A stretch of DNA of 14,400 nt from Myxococcaceae bacterium (GCA_018262385.1 JAGSPQ010000164.1:1-14400), one strand, 5' to 3'. Positions 7,049-14,029 are shown, counted from the stretch's first letter. Numbers and translations: made by a program. The notes: generated by a model not told the origin, from the sequence alone.

Positions 7049-7854
7049 GTGATCGACGAACCACCCAGGGCCGCGGCGCCAGCGATCTTCGAGCGCGCCG
7101 CCGGGCAGCACGGAGCCGTCAGCCGCCGCCAGGCACTCGACGCGGGGCTCAGCAGCAGCGCGATCGCCCGCCGGCTCGCCACCGGCGAATGGAGCGCGAT
7201 CGACGCGGGGGTCTACCTGCTGCCGGGCTTCCCCCCCAGCTGGCTGCAGTCGGTGGCCGCCGCCTGCCTCGCCACCGGAGGGCTGGCCTTCGGATCGACG
7301 TGGTGGTGGAGGCGGCGCGGCGTCCCCGCTCGACCCGAACCGTGAGGGTCCATCGCACCCGCGCCGCGCTCGCCGGCCAGGGGGTGACGGTCGACGGCGT
7401 GCCGACCTCGGATCTGGGGCCGACCTTGATCCAGCTGGGCGAGGTGCTCGGCGCCCGGGCGCTCGAGCGCGCGGTCGACTCGGCCACCGCGCTGCGCCCG
7501 GGGATCCTGTTCTGGCTCGCCGACACCCTGGTCGCCTCGCGCCGCGGGCACCGCTCGTCGCCGAAGTTCCGCGACCTGCTGGGCGAGCTGCTCTCGGACG
7601 GGACGCTCGACGCCGAGGTCGAGGCGCTGCTGACCACCGCGCGGCTGGCGCCCACCCGCCGCCGCCACCTCGGCCTCGACTTCGCCTGGCTGCCCCAGCA
7701 GGTCGGGCTGCAGACCTTCGATCACCAGGCCCACGATCGCTGGCGGGAGCTCGACGCCCTCGCCGCCCAGGGCTGGCGGGTGCTGGTCACCCACGAGCGG
7801 GAAGTGAAGGCCCGCCCCCGCGCGCTGCTCGCCCGGCTGAAAGCGGCGCTGTGA
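7049..7854 (+). pseudogene. Frameshifted AbiEi-antitoxin-like / DUF559-like protein
   Basis: Two overlapping frames together resemble one protein of the AbiEi-type antitoxin family (N-terminal winged helix, often with a C-terminal DUF559/Vsr-like endonuclease fold). Frame one, GTG 7049 to the stop at 7345, carries the winged-helix part: AAGQHGAVSRRQALDAGLSS (17-36), then ARRLATGEWSAIDAGVYLLP (40-59) and CLATGGLAF (73-81). From about 7291 the family pattern continues in another frame with RIDVVVEAARRP, then VRVHRTR, DGVP and LIQLGEVLGARALERAVD, ending in the DUF559-like GWRVLVTHEREVKARP near 7772-7819. The 15-20 residues that usually separate these parts (the SHRSAA-LWG region) are missing, so a net out-of-frame deletion near 7285-7295 is the simplest explanation. 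The C-terminal nuclease-like part also lacks the usual acidic VEVDG-type strand. No AbiEii-type toxin gene is adjacent. Confidence 0.65.
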
Positions 7855-7861
7855 TTTTCGC

Positions 7862-7890
7862 TGGACAAAGACTTCTTCCCGGAGAATATT
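7862..7890 (+). promoter_or_regulatory. Predicted perR promoter
   Basis: TGGACA (7862-7867) as -35 and AATATT (7885-7890) as -10, with a 17-base spacer. This predicts transcription starting at about 7896-7898, a few bases before GTG 7901. The mRNA would then be essentially leaderless, which agrees with the absence of a properly spaced Shine-Dalgarno. Confidence 0.45.
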
Positions 7891-7895
7891 TCTCC
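7881..7895. promoter_or_regulatory. Candidate PerR/Fur-type operator
   Basis: GGAGAATATTTCTCC is a perfect inverted repeat with 6-bp arms and a 3-base centre. It overlaps the predicted -10 of perR and ends 5 bases before its start codon. Fur-family repressors bind such AT-centred palindromes and commonly autoregulate, so this is a candidate operator for the gene it precedes. Confidence 0.55.
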
Positions 7896-7900
7896 ACCAC

Positions 7901-8350
7901 GTGAGACGCACTGCCAAAGAGCTCGACGCCAGCGTCGACGGGTTGGTCGCCCGGTGCCGGGCCGCGGGGATGAACATGACCCCCCAGCGGCTGGGCATCT
8001 ACCGGGCGCTGCTGGAGTCCTACGACCACCCCAGCCCCGAAGCGCTCTACGACCGGGTGCGCTCGCAGATGCCGAGCATCTCCCTCGCCACCATCTACAA
8101 GACGCTCGACACCCTGGTCGAGCTGGGCTTCGCCTCTGAGCTGCCCTCGGTGGGCGACACCAAGCGCTACGACGCCAACATGGAGCACCACCACCACCTG
8201 GTGTGCCGCTCGTGCAACGCAGTCGAGGACTTCGAGGACGAGGCCCTCTCGGCGGTGAAGGCGCCCCGGCGCCTCAACGGCTTTCAACCCGAGTACGTCA
8301 GCATTCACGTCCACGGCCTGTGCCGTCGCTGCAGTCAGGCCAAAGCGTGA
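7901..8350 (+). CDS. perR: PerR-type Fur-family transcriptional repressor
   Basis: Metal-dependent repressor of 149 residues. The winged-helix DNA-binding domain (about 20-88) has MTPQRLGIYRALLE and the recognition helix SISLATIYKTLDTLVELG (59-76). The dimerisation domain carries structural-zinc pairs C102/C105 and C141/C144. By alignment with Bacillus subtilis PerR, the regulatory metal site is complete: H43, D86, H97, H99 and D110. The last ligand is Asp as in PerR rather than the Glu usual in Fur, which supports peroxide sensing by Fe-catalysed His oxidation. The GTG start at 7901 lies 5 bases after a perfect palindrome likely to be its own operator. It is the first gene of a same-strand cluster with rubrerythrin, an Fe-S oxidoreductase and a DUF3501 protein, fitting a peroxide-response regulon. 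Fur-family membership is secure; PerR subtype is inferred from D110 and context. Confidence 0.85.
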   Translation: MRRTAKELDASVDGLVARCRAAGMNMTPQRLGIYRALLESYDHPSPEALYDRVRSQMPSISLATIYKTLDTLVELGFASELPSVGDTKRYDANMEHHHHLVCRSCNAVEDFEDEALSAVKAPRRLNGFQPEYVSIHVHGLCRRCSQAKA

Positions 8351-8388
8351 GTACCTAAGCAGTACAACCCCAGCAGGAGAACACCGAC

Positions 8389-8811
8389 ATGGCCAAGGAT
8401 CTGAAAGGCAGCAAGACGCACGACAACCTGAAGGCCGCTTTCGCGGGCGAGTCGCAGGCCAACCGCCGTTACCTCTATTTCGCGAAGGTCGCCGACGTCG
8501 AGGGCTACCCCGAAGTGGCGGCCAACTTCCGCGACACCGCCGAAGGCGAGACCGGCCACGCGCACGGCCACCTCGACTACATCAAGAAGGTCGGCGACCC
8601 GGCGACCGGGCTGCCGATCGGCGACTCGAAGCTGAACCTGAAGGCCGCGATCGCCGGCGAGACCCACGAGTACACCGACATGTACCCGGGGATGACCAAG
8701 ACCGCGCGCGAGGAAGGCTTCCCCGAGATTGCCGACTGGTTCGAGACGCTCGCCAAGGCGGAGAAGAGCCACGCGGGCCGCTTCCAGAAGATGCTCGACA
8801 CCATCAGCTGA
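8389..8811 (+). CDS. Rubrerythrin without rubredoxin domain
   Basis: Diiron ferritin-like peroxidase of 140 residues that would reduce hydrogen peroxide to water. The four-helix bundle shows the usual ligands: E21 (GESQAN), E54/H57 (EGETGH), E91/E94 (GETHEY) and E125/H128 (EKSH). The classical C-terminal rubredoxin domain with its two CxxC-type iron ligands is absent; the protein ends just after the last helix. It therefore needs an external electron donor, as do other short rubrerythrins. ATG 8389 follows AGGAGA (8375-8380) at good spacing, and perR ends 38 bases upstream, so the two probably share a transcript. The products of the Fe-S oxidoreductase and DUF3501 genes downstream are the candidate redox partners. 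Confidence 0.92.
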   Translation: MAKDLKGSKTHDNLKAAFAGESQANRRYLYFAKVADVEGYPEVAANFRDTAEGETGHAHGHLDYIKKVGDPATGLPIGDSKLNLKAAIAGETHEYTDMYPGMTKTAREEGFPEIADWFETLAKAEKSHAGRFQKMLDTIS

Positions 8812-8839
8812 AGTATTTCGCAGCAGCCCGTTTTTTCCC

Positions 8840-8880
8840 CGGCGGTCGGCCTCTTCGCGGAGACGACCGCCGTATTTCTT
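8840..8880 (+). terminator. Terminator-like hairpin after rubrerythrin
   Basis: A perfect 9-bp stem (CGGCGGTCG at 8840-8848 with CGACCGCCG at 8864-8872) is followed by the T-rich TATTTCTT (8873-8880). The T-tract is interrupted, so it may be a partial terminator that lowers expression of the downstream genes relative to rubrerythrin. Confidence 0.55.
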
Positions 8881-8895
8881 GGCAGACAGGCCCCC

Positions 8896-10263
8896 ATGTC
8901 CGACTCCAGCAAGCCGATCTCCTACGCCCCGACCGACGGACTGACCTACGACCCGGAGGATCCGCGGTACTTCGACGGCGGGATGCTCCAGAAGGAGATC
9001 GATCGGGTCTTCGAGGTCTGCAACGGCTGCCGGATGTGCTTCAAGTACTGCGACGTCTTCCCGTCGCTGTTCAAGCTGGTCGACGACACCCACGCCGGCG
9101 ACGTCACCCGGCTGTCGGAGCAGCAGACCGACCGGGTGATGGAGCAGTGCTTCCAGTGCAAGTTGTGCGAAGTCCAGTGCCCGTACACCCCGCGCGATTC
9201 TCACCCCTACCAGCTCGACTTCCCCAAGCTGGTCCACCGCTGGGCGGCGGCGAAGCACCGCGAGGAAGGCAGCAGCCTGCGCGACGCGGTGCTCGGCAAC
9301 CCGGACCTCGCTGGCGCGATGGCCCGCGCGTCCTTCGGGATGATGAACGTCGCCAACAAGATCCCCGCCCACCGCTGGCTGATGGAGAAGGTGCTCGGAG
9401 TGCACCGCGAGAAGCTGCTGCCGGAGTTCGCCGCCTCGACCTTCGAGAAGTGGGCGAAGCAGCAGGGGAAGGTGACCGGGGTGGGCGCCGAGGTGGTCGT
9501 GTTTCAGACCTGCTACGTGCAGCACAACGAGCCGCAGATCGGCCGCGACGCGATCGAGGTGCTCGAGCACCAGGGGGTGAAGGCCACCTGCGAGCAGGGC
9601 CTCAAGTGCTGCGGCATGCCCGCCTGGGAGCACGGCGATCTCGACACCCTGCGCGAGAACGCCCGCCACAACCTCGACCGGCTGATGCCGCACGTCGAGG
9701 CGGGGGCCAAGGTGCTGGCGATCAACCCGACCTGCGCGATGATGATGCGCCGCGAGTACCCCGAGCTGCTGGCGAAGGAAGATCGCGAGCGCGCGAAGAA
9801 GCTGGCGGCGGCGGTGATGGATCCCGGCGAGTACCTGTGGGGGATCCGCAAGGAGCCGCGGTTCAAGAAGGACTTCCAGAGCACTCCGGGCGACACGGTC
9901 AGCTACCACGCGCCCTGTCACCTGCGGGCCCAGGCGGTCGGCTTCAAGGGCCGGGATCTGATCGGCCAGATCCCCGGCGTCCAGCCGAAGTCGGTGCTCG
10001 AGTGCTGCGGGCACGACGGCACCTTCGCGATGAAGACCGAGGGGTTCGAGGTCAGCAAGCGGGTCGGTGCCAAGGCGTTCGACGAGATGAAGGAGCCGCA
10101 GGCCGAGGTGTGGGTCACCGAGTGCCCGCTCGCCGCGGTGCAGTTCCAGCAGCACGCCGGGGTGAAGCCGATGCACCCGCTGAGCGTGCTGGCCAAGGCG
10201 TACCGCGCTCCGGATCAGGGCGGCTTCGCCAAGCCGGTTAAGAAAGAGGAGGAGCCCAAATGA
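8896..10263 (+). CDS. GlpC/HdrD-like Fe-S oxidoreductase with two CCG domains
   Basis: Cytoplasmic electron-transfer protein of 455 residues with no membrane helix. It has two [4Fe-4S] ferredoxin motifs: CNGCRMCFKYC (C42, C45, C48, C52) and CFQCKLCEVQC (C85, C88, C91, C95). Two CCG (cysteine-rich) domains follow: first C206, C238/C239 and C280 (NPTC), second C341, C370/C371 and C410. CCG domains bind a non-canonical Fe-S cluster in heterodisulfide reductase and also occur in GlpC and LutA-type proteins. ATG 8896 has only a weak Shine-Dalgarno. The stop overlaps the DUF3501 start as ATGA. Its place after a rubredoxin-less rubrerythrin suggests a role in electron supply, but substrate and donor are not shown by sequence. 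Confidence 0.88.
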   Translation: MSDSSKPISYAPTDGLTYDPEDPRYFDGGMLQKEIDRVFEVCNGCRMCFKYCDVFPSLFKLVDDTHAGDVTRLSEQQTDRVMEQCFQCKLCEVQCPYTPRDSHPYQLDFPKLVHRWAAAKHREEGSSLRDAVLGNPDLAGAMARASFGMMNVANKIPAHRWLMEKVLGVHREKLLPEFAASTFEKWAKQQGKVTGVGAEVVVFQTCYVQHNEPQIGRDAIEVLEHQGVKATCEQGLKCCGMPAWEHGDLDTLRENARHNLDRLMPHVEAGAKVLAINPTCAMMMRREYPELLAKEDRERAKKLAAAVMDPGEYLWGIRKEPRFKKDFQSTPGDTVSYHAPCHLRAQAVGFKGRDLIGQIPGVQPKSVLECCGHDGTFAMKTEGFEVSKRVGAKAFDEMKEPQAEVWVTECPLAAVQFQQHAGVKPMHPLSVLAKAYRAPDQGGFAKPVKKEEEPK

Positions 10264-10811
10264 CCACCCCCGTTTCCCGTGAAGAGCTGGTCGACTTCGA
10301 GACCTACCGCGACGAGCGCGCCACCTACCGCCCGAAGGTGATGGCGCTCAAAGCGCCGCGGCGGATCCACGTCGGCGAGTACCTGACGTTCCTGTTCGAG
10401 AACCACGAGACGATTCGCTACCAGGTGCAGGAGATGATGCTCGCCGAGCGGATCGTCAAAGAGGCCGAGATCCGCCACGAGCTGCAGACCTACAACGAGC
10501 TGCTGGGCGAGGCGGGCGGGCTGGGCGCCACCTTGCTGATCGAGATCGAGAGCGAGGCCGAGCGGAGCGAGAAGCTCGCCGCCTGGCTCGAGCTGCCCAG
10601 CCACCTCTACGCGAAGCTGGAGGACGGGACGAAGGTCCGGCCCACCTACGATCCGCGGCAGGTCGGCGACACCCGGCTCTCGTCGGTGCACTACCTGCGC
10701 TTTGCGGTGAAGGGGAAGGTGCCGGTCGCGCTCGGCAGCGACCTGCCTGCGCTGCAGGTGGAGACGCCGCTCACCGCCGAGCAGCGGGCGGCGCTGAAGG
10801 AAGATCTGTAG
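10260..10811 (+). CDS. DUF3501 family protein
   Basis: Protein of 183 residues matching the DUF3501 pattern as I know it, with the charged signature FENHETIRYQVQEMMLAERI near 46-65 and an APRRIHVGEYLTFLFEN lead-in. There is no signal peptide, membrane helix, Cys or recognisable catalytic motif, so it is probably a soluble partner rather than a cluster carrier. ATG 10260 overlaps the stop of the Fe-S oxidoreductase by four bases and is preceded by GAGGAGG-type bases, which implies translational coupling and a stoichiometric complex. In many genomes DUF3501 genes sit next to rubrerythrin and CCG-domain Fe-S protein genes. Its function is not established; an accessory or scaffold role for the Fe-S protein is the inference here. 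Confidence 0.8.
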   Translation: MTTPVSREELVDFETYRDERATYRPKVMALKAPRRIHVGEYLTFLFENHETIRYQVQEMMLAERIVKEAEIRHELQTYNELLGEAGGLGATLLIEIESEAERSEKLAAWLELPSHLYAKLEDGTKVRPTYDPRQVGDTRLSSVHYLRFAVKGKVPVALGSDLPALQVETPLTAEQRAALKEDL

Positions 10812-10814
10812 CCT

Positions 10815-10847
10815 CCGGTCATCCCGAGCGCCGGCGAGGGACCGAAC
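10815..10847. repeat. Palindromic intergenic element between convergent genes
   Basis: The gap between the DUF3501 and Hsp20 genes contains nested complementary segments: CGGT/ACCG, TCCC/GGGA and a central CGCCGGCG. The GGTCATCCCGAGCGC...GAGGGACC layout resembles the short palindromic GTCATCC-GAGCG-type intergenic repeats I have seen in various GC-rich bacteria. It may serve as a bidirectional transcription stop, though it has no T-tract. Confidence 0.4.
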
Positions 10848-10862
10848 CCGCCAGGGAGGGGG

Positions 10863-11264
10863 TCAGCTGGTGACCTTCACCTGAACGGTCTTCGGCTTGC
10901 GCTCCTCGCGCTTGGGCAGCCGCACCGTCAGCACGCCGTTCTCGTACTTCGCCTCCGGCTTGCTGCCGTCGATCTCGTCGCTGAGCACGAACGCGCGCTG
11001 GAAGACGCCCCAGTTGCGCTCGCTGCGAACCCACGCCGTCTTCTCGTCGGGGGCGGGCCGGGCGCGCTCGGCGGTGATGGTCAGGGTGTCGCCCTCGAGC
11101 TTGACGTCGATCGCCTCGGGCTTGATTCCGGGCAGATCGAGCACCACCTCGTAGGCGTCCTGGGTCTCGAACACGTCCGCCGCCGGCGCGAGGGTGCGGG
11201 GAGTGGGACGAACCTCGAACAGCTCGGCGAACGACAGCGGGTTCCAGCGGGCAATGGTCTGCAT
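10863..11264 (-). CDS. Hsp20 / alpha-crystallin small heat-shock protein
   Basis: ATP-independent holdase chaperone of 133 residues that would bind unfolding proteins as an oligomer in the cytoplasm. The N-terminal arm (1-30, RWNPLSFAELFEV) is short. The alpha-crystallin domain covers about 31-120, with VVLDLPGIKPEAIDVKLEGD, TLTITAER and a late ENGVLTVRLPK strand carrying the conserved GVL motif. A short C-terminal tail follows, with KTVQVKV in place of the usual IXI anchor. ATG 11264 was chosen over an in-frame upstream start at 11294 because AGGAGG (complement of 11274-11279) lies 9 bases before it. That ribosome-binding site sits inside a hairpin. The gene lies convergent to the oxidative-stress cluster and divergent from the Tad genes, and is probably an independent stress gene. 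Confidence 0.92.
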   Translation of the reverse strand: MQTIARWNPLSFAELFEVRPTPRTLAPAADVFETQDAYEVVLDLPGIKPEAIDVKLEGDTLTITAERARPAPDEKTAWVRSERNWGVFQRAFVLSDEIDGSKPEAKYENGVLTVRLPKREERKPKTVQVKVTS

Positions 11265-11616
11265 GTGTGGGTGCCTCCTGTTGGCAGGCACCAAGGTGTG
11301 TCGGCCTCGCGCGCTGTCAAGCGACGCCCGGGGCCTTGCGCGGCGAGGAGCGATGGTTATCGAGCCGCCCGAGGCGGCGCTCTCGATCTGCGTCGCGGTG
11401 CCGACGGCCTGCTCGGACCTTGGCGCCGGTGTGGGTTGCGGTGAGCATCGCTGGCGAAAATTCGGCCCGAAAAGGGTGTGGGTCTGTCAGCGCGGTTGGC
11501 GAAAAACCGAAAAGAAAACAGGCGGTCAGCTTGTCCGATGCCGCTGGTCTCCCGCGGGTGACGGTCGGCCAAAGCTCGCATTGCACCGGGGTTGCGCCGC
11601 GCCGAGAATTCCTACC
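11265..11616. other. Divergent regulatory region between hsp20 and tad genes
   Basis: About 350 bases with no supportable gene. It contains the Hsp20 leader hairpin, a minus-strand TTGACA at 11315-11320, and an A-rich stretch at 11452-11520. In that stretch TGGCGAAAA occurs at 11452 and 11497, and CCGAAAAG at 11467 and 11507. The A-rich tract stands out in this GC-rich DNA and may be a promoter or binding region for the tad genes. No CIRCE element was seen. Confidence 0.45.
11270..11292 (-). promoter_or_regulatory. Hairpin overlapping Hsp20 Shine-Dalgarno, RNA-thermometer candidate
   Basis: On the Hsp20 transcript GGUGCCU (complement of 11286-11292) can pair with AGGCACC (complement of 11270-11276), a perfect 7-bp stem with a 9-base loop. 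The AGGAGG ribosome-binding site (complement of 11274-11279) lies half in the stem and half in the loop. Small heat-shock genes are often governed by such structures. A TTGACA on the minus strand at 11315-11320, if used as -35, would start transcription near 11285 and remove the 5' arm. Confidence 0.4.
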
Positions 11617-13314
11617 GTGCCCGATAAGCCATCTCGAGAACGCGGGCAGGCGCTCGTGATGTTCGCGATGTTCCTGCTCGCGCTGGTTTTGCTCGTGATG
11701 GCGACGCTGAGCCTGAGCCACTTGACCCACCAGAAGATGCAGATGCAGGTCGCCAGCGACACCGCCGCGTACTCGCAGGCGGTCGCGACCGCGCGTGCCT
11801 TCAACTCGGTCGCGCTGCTCAACCGCGCGCAGCTGGCGACGATGGTGGCGATGGCGGGAATCGACAGCGCGGTCAGCTTCGGCGGCAGCTACCGCGCGGC
11901 GCTCAACTCCACCTGGTACGGCTACTGGAACGAGTTCGATGGCGAGTACTGCTCGGGCACGATGCGGGGCGGGTTCAGCTTCCCGGCGCAGATGTGCGAG
12001 GGCCCGCGGCTGACCTCGATGGTCGACTGCAGGCGCGCGGCCCATGGCGAGGACTCGTTCAACCGCAACAACTGCTACGGGGATACCTGTCGGGTGCTGC
12101 TCGAGATCTCGGGCTGGGGCGCGTACCAAAACGGCGGCAACGACTACAAGCCCGACGCCCGGCTGCCGCTGATTCGCCTCGAGTTCGATCGGGTGAAGGC
12201 GGTGTGGCAGGCGCTCGACAGCGCGGCCGGCCTGCAGGCGCGCAGCGTCCAGTCCGAAGCGGCGGCCTACGGCGACCTGCAGGAGACCGCGCTCGGGGAG
12301 GCGAGGGCGAAGCTCGAGCCCTTCACCACCGAGAGCCTCGCGGTCACCGGCGCCACCGCCAACCCGGCTTCGATCGGCGTGGCGCATCGCGAGCTGCGCC
12401 AGGCCTTCGCCTCGGGCATCTCGGACAACGCCATCGACGCGGCGATGGGCAGCCGGGCCCACCTCTTCATCACCCAGCGGAAGGACGGCGCGCGCGCGAT
12501 CCAGACCCAGCTTCGCCGGGTGCTCGGCCCTTCGGGGGGCGCGAACGAGGTGACGGTGCTCGCGATGCGGGGCGGCGGCTACTTCGCCTCGAGCAAGATC
12601 CACGGAGCGCGCCCGGCCACCGGCTACGCGGCCTGGGGCGACGAGGAGTCCCGGGTGACGGTCAACTACCTGGGCCCCGACGCGGCGCGCGGGCAGCCGG
12701 GCACGGTCAGCGGCAACCTGCGCTTCGAGGGGTGGGTCGGCTCGACCGATCGCCAGAACACCACCGACCAGCACAACTGGTGCCCGGAGGACTTCGAGCC
12801 GGACGATGATCCGCCCGACGAGCGCCACACGATGCACCCGCACGCGGTGCCGGCCGGCGGGGGGTTCGATCCGTGCGCGGCCTCGTCGTGCATCTGGCCC
12901 GGCTTCCTCGACGCCAACGCGGGGCGGCTGGCCGACGCGGCCGACGTCTTCGGCCAGCCGAAGCTGTTCGCCACCGCGACGAAGGATCTGTCGGCCCAGA
13001 AGGACCCGTGGAACACGCTGCTCACCTTCAAGTTCAGCGCCAGCGGGGCGGGCGCGACGTCCAACTTCAAGGCTCAGCACGCGGTGGCGGGGGTTCAGCC
13101 GACGATGCAGAGCCTCGCCGCGGCGATGGCCTACTACCACCGGCCCAACCACTGGAAAGAGCCGCCCAACTTCTTCAACCCCTATTGGCGGGCGACGCTG
13201 GTGCGGGCGAACATCGACACGTCGTGGAAGACCGATCTGGCCGGCTCGGTGGCGCCCCAGAACGCCGAGACCCTGACCGAGCTGACCCGGGCCGGCTACG
13301 AGGGGATCCCTTGA
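11617..13314 (+). CDS. TadG-like Flp pilus-assembly protein
   Basis: Predicted membrane-anchored protein of 565 residues. The N-terminus PSRERGQALVMFAMFL leads into one hydrophobic helix (about 11-33), followed by the motif QMQVASDTAAYSQAVATARA (42-61) and FNSVALLNRAQLATM, typical of TadG/TadE-related Flp-pilus proteins. The remainder (about 90-565) would be extracytoplasmic, has several Cys residues, and shows no domain I can name; no von Willebrand MIDAS motif was seen. GTG 11617 was chosen because the RERGQA pilin-like motif follows directly; sequence further upstream in frame looks non-coding. Its shine-dalgarno is weak. The stop at 13312-13314 is two bases before the next start, so the genes form an operon with two TadE-like genes. 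Role in pilus assembly or secretion is inferred from architecture and neighbours. Confidence 0.75.
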   Translation: MPDKPSRERGQALVMFAMFLLALVLLVMATLSLSHLTHQKMQMQVASDTAAYSQAVATARAFNSVALLNRAQLATMVAMAGIDSAVSFGGSYRAALNSTWYGYWNEFDGEYCSGTMRGGFSFPAQMCEGPRLTSMVDCRRAAHGEDSFNRNNCYGDTCRVLLEISGWGAYQNGGNDYKPDARLPLIRLEFDRVKAVWQALDSAAGLQARSVQSEAAAYGDLQETALGEARAKLEPFTTESLAVTGATANPASIGVAHRELRQAFASGISDNAIDAAMGSRAHLFITQRKDGARAIQTQLRRVLGPSGGANEVTVLAMRGGGYFASSKIHGARPATGYAAWGDEESRVTVNYLGPDAARGQPGTVSGNLRFEGWVGSTDRQNTTDQHNWCPEDFEPDDDPPDERHTMHPHAVPAGGGFDPCAASSCIWPGFLDANAGRLADAADVFGQPKLFATATKDLSAQKDPWNTLLTFKFSASGAGATSNFKAQHAVAGVQPTMQSLAAAMAYYHRPNHWKEPPNFFNPYWRATLVRANIDTSWKTDLAGSVAPQNAETLTELTRAGYEGIP

Positions 13315-13316
13315 CG

Positions 13317-14024
13317 ATGCGGCGCGACGGCCAGAGCGGGCAGGCGGCGGTGGAGAGCGCGTTGACGCTCCCGCTGACGCTGTTCCTGCTGCTGGGGACG
13401 CTGCAGCTGTTCTTGCTGCTGCAGGCGCGGGTGCTCACCGAGTACGCGCTGTTCCGCGCGGTGCGGGTCGGGAGCACCAACTCGGCGAAGTGCCGGCCGA
13501 TGATGGACGCGGCGGTGGTCGTGCTGCTGCCGGCCTTTCGCACCTACCTCCACGGCGGATCCCCGGCCCGCGAGCTGGCGCAGGAGTTCCGCCGCCACTC
13601 GATCGTCAACGGCTACAAATACGACGAGGCCTACCAGGCGGGCAGCGCGGTGCGGCGCAACCTCTCGCGCAGCATCCTGCTGATGGAGCGGCGCTTCACC
13701 AAGGCGGTCGCCGCCGCCTCGGAGCAGGAGTTCGATCAGCCCGGCCCTCCGCAGCGGCTGCAGGTGCGGATGGTGTTCTGGTACCCGATGCGGATTCCGT
13801 TCGCCAACTGGGTCTTCTCGAAGATGGTGCTCGGCTACAGCGCGGTGAACCCGCTGATGGTGACCCAGCGCGCCAACTGGACCCCTTCCACGCTCAACGG
13901 CTACGCGGCGGTGGCGGTCGACCGCGCCGCGGCCGGTGAGTACATCCTGCCGGTGGTGGCGGACTATTCGATGCGAATGATGTCTCCGGTGGAAGACGGC
14001 TCGCCCACCTGCGGAGGAACGTGA
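13317..14024 (+). CDS. TadE-like pseudopilin
   Basis: Protein of 235 residues with a TadE-like N-terminus, DGQSGQAAVESALTLPL, followed by a membrane helix (about 15-37). Gly8 then QAAVE places Glu at position +5 after the presumed prepilin-peptidase cut, as in TadE/TadF pseudopilins processed by TadV. The C-terminal 195 residues would be periplasmic. ATG 13317 is two bases after the TadG-like stop. TTG 13311 in the same frame is a possible alternative because GAGGGG at 13300-13305 is better spaced for it. The gene overlaps the next one at GTGA (14021-14024) and is probably translationally coupled. Assignment rests on motif, membrane helix and gene order. Confidence 0.75.
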   Translation: MRRDGQSGQAAVESALTLPLTLFLLLGTLQLFLLLQARVLTEYALFRAVRVGSTNSAKCRPMMDAAVVVLLPAFRTYLHGGSPARELAQEFRRHSIVNGYKYDEAYQAGSAVRRNLSRSILLMERRFTKAVAAASEQEFDQPGPPQRLQVRMVFWYPMRIPFANWVFSKMVLGYSAVNPLMVTQRANWTPSTLNGYAAVAVDRAAAGEYILPVVADYSMRMMSPVEDGSPTCGGT

Positions 14025-14029
14025 AAGCC

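Noticed and set aside
7270..7345. Programmed ribosomal frameshift in the AbiEi-like gene
   Set aside because: No slippery heptamer is visible and family residues are missing at the junction, so a deletion explains it better.
8335..10176. A 613-codon open frame antisense to rubrerythrin and the Fe-S oxidoreductase
   Set aside because: Composition is His/Leu/Arg/Val-rich antisense shadow of high-GC coding DNA, and the sense strand carries clear rubrerythrin and Fe-S motifs.
11265..11294. Upstream start at 11294 for Hsp20
   Set aside because: AGGAGG is correctly spaced for ATG 11264 and would lie inside the coding region otherwise.
11571..11593. Sigma-54 promoter resembling GGCC...TTGCA upstream of the TadG-like gene
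   Set aside because: The GG-to-GC spacing is 14 bases instead of the required 10.
11194..11616. N-terminal extension of the TadG-like frame back to 11194
   Set aside because: The added residues are not protein-like, overlap the Hsp20 gene, and precede a typical RERGQA membrane-anchor start.
11317..13152. A 611-codon open frame antisense to the TadG-like gene
   Set aside because: Arg/His-rich low-complexity translation with no motif; the plus strand shows the pilin-like N-terminus.
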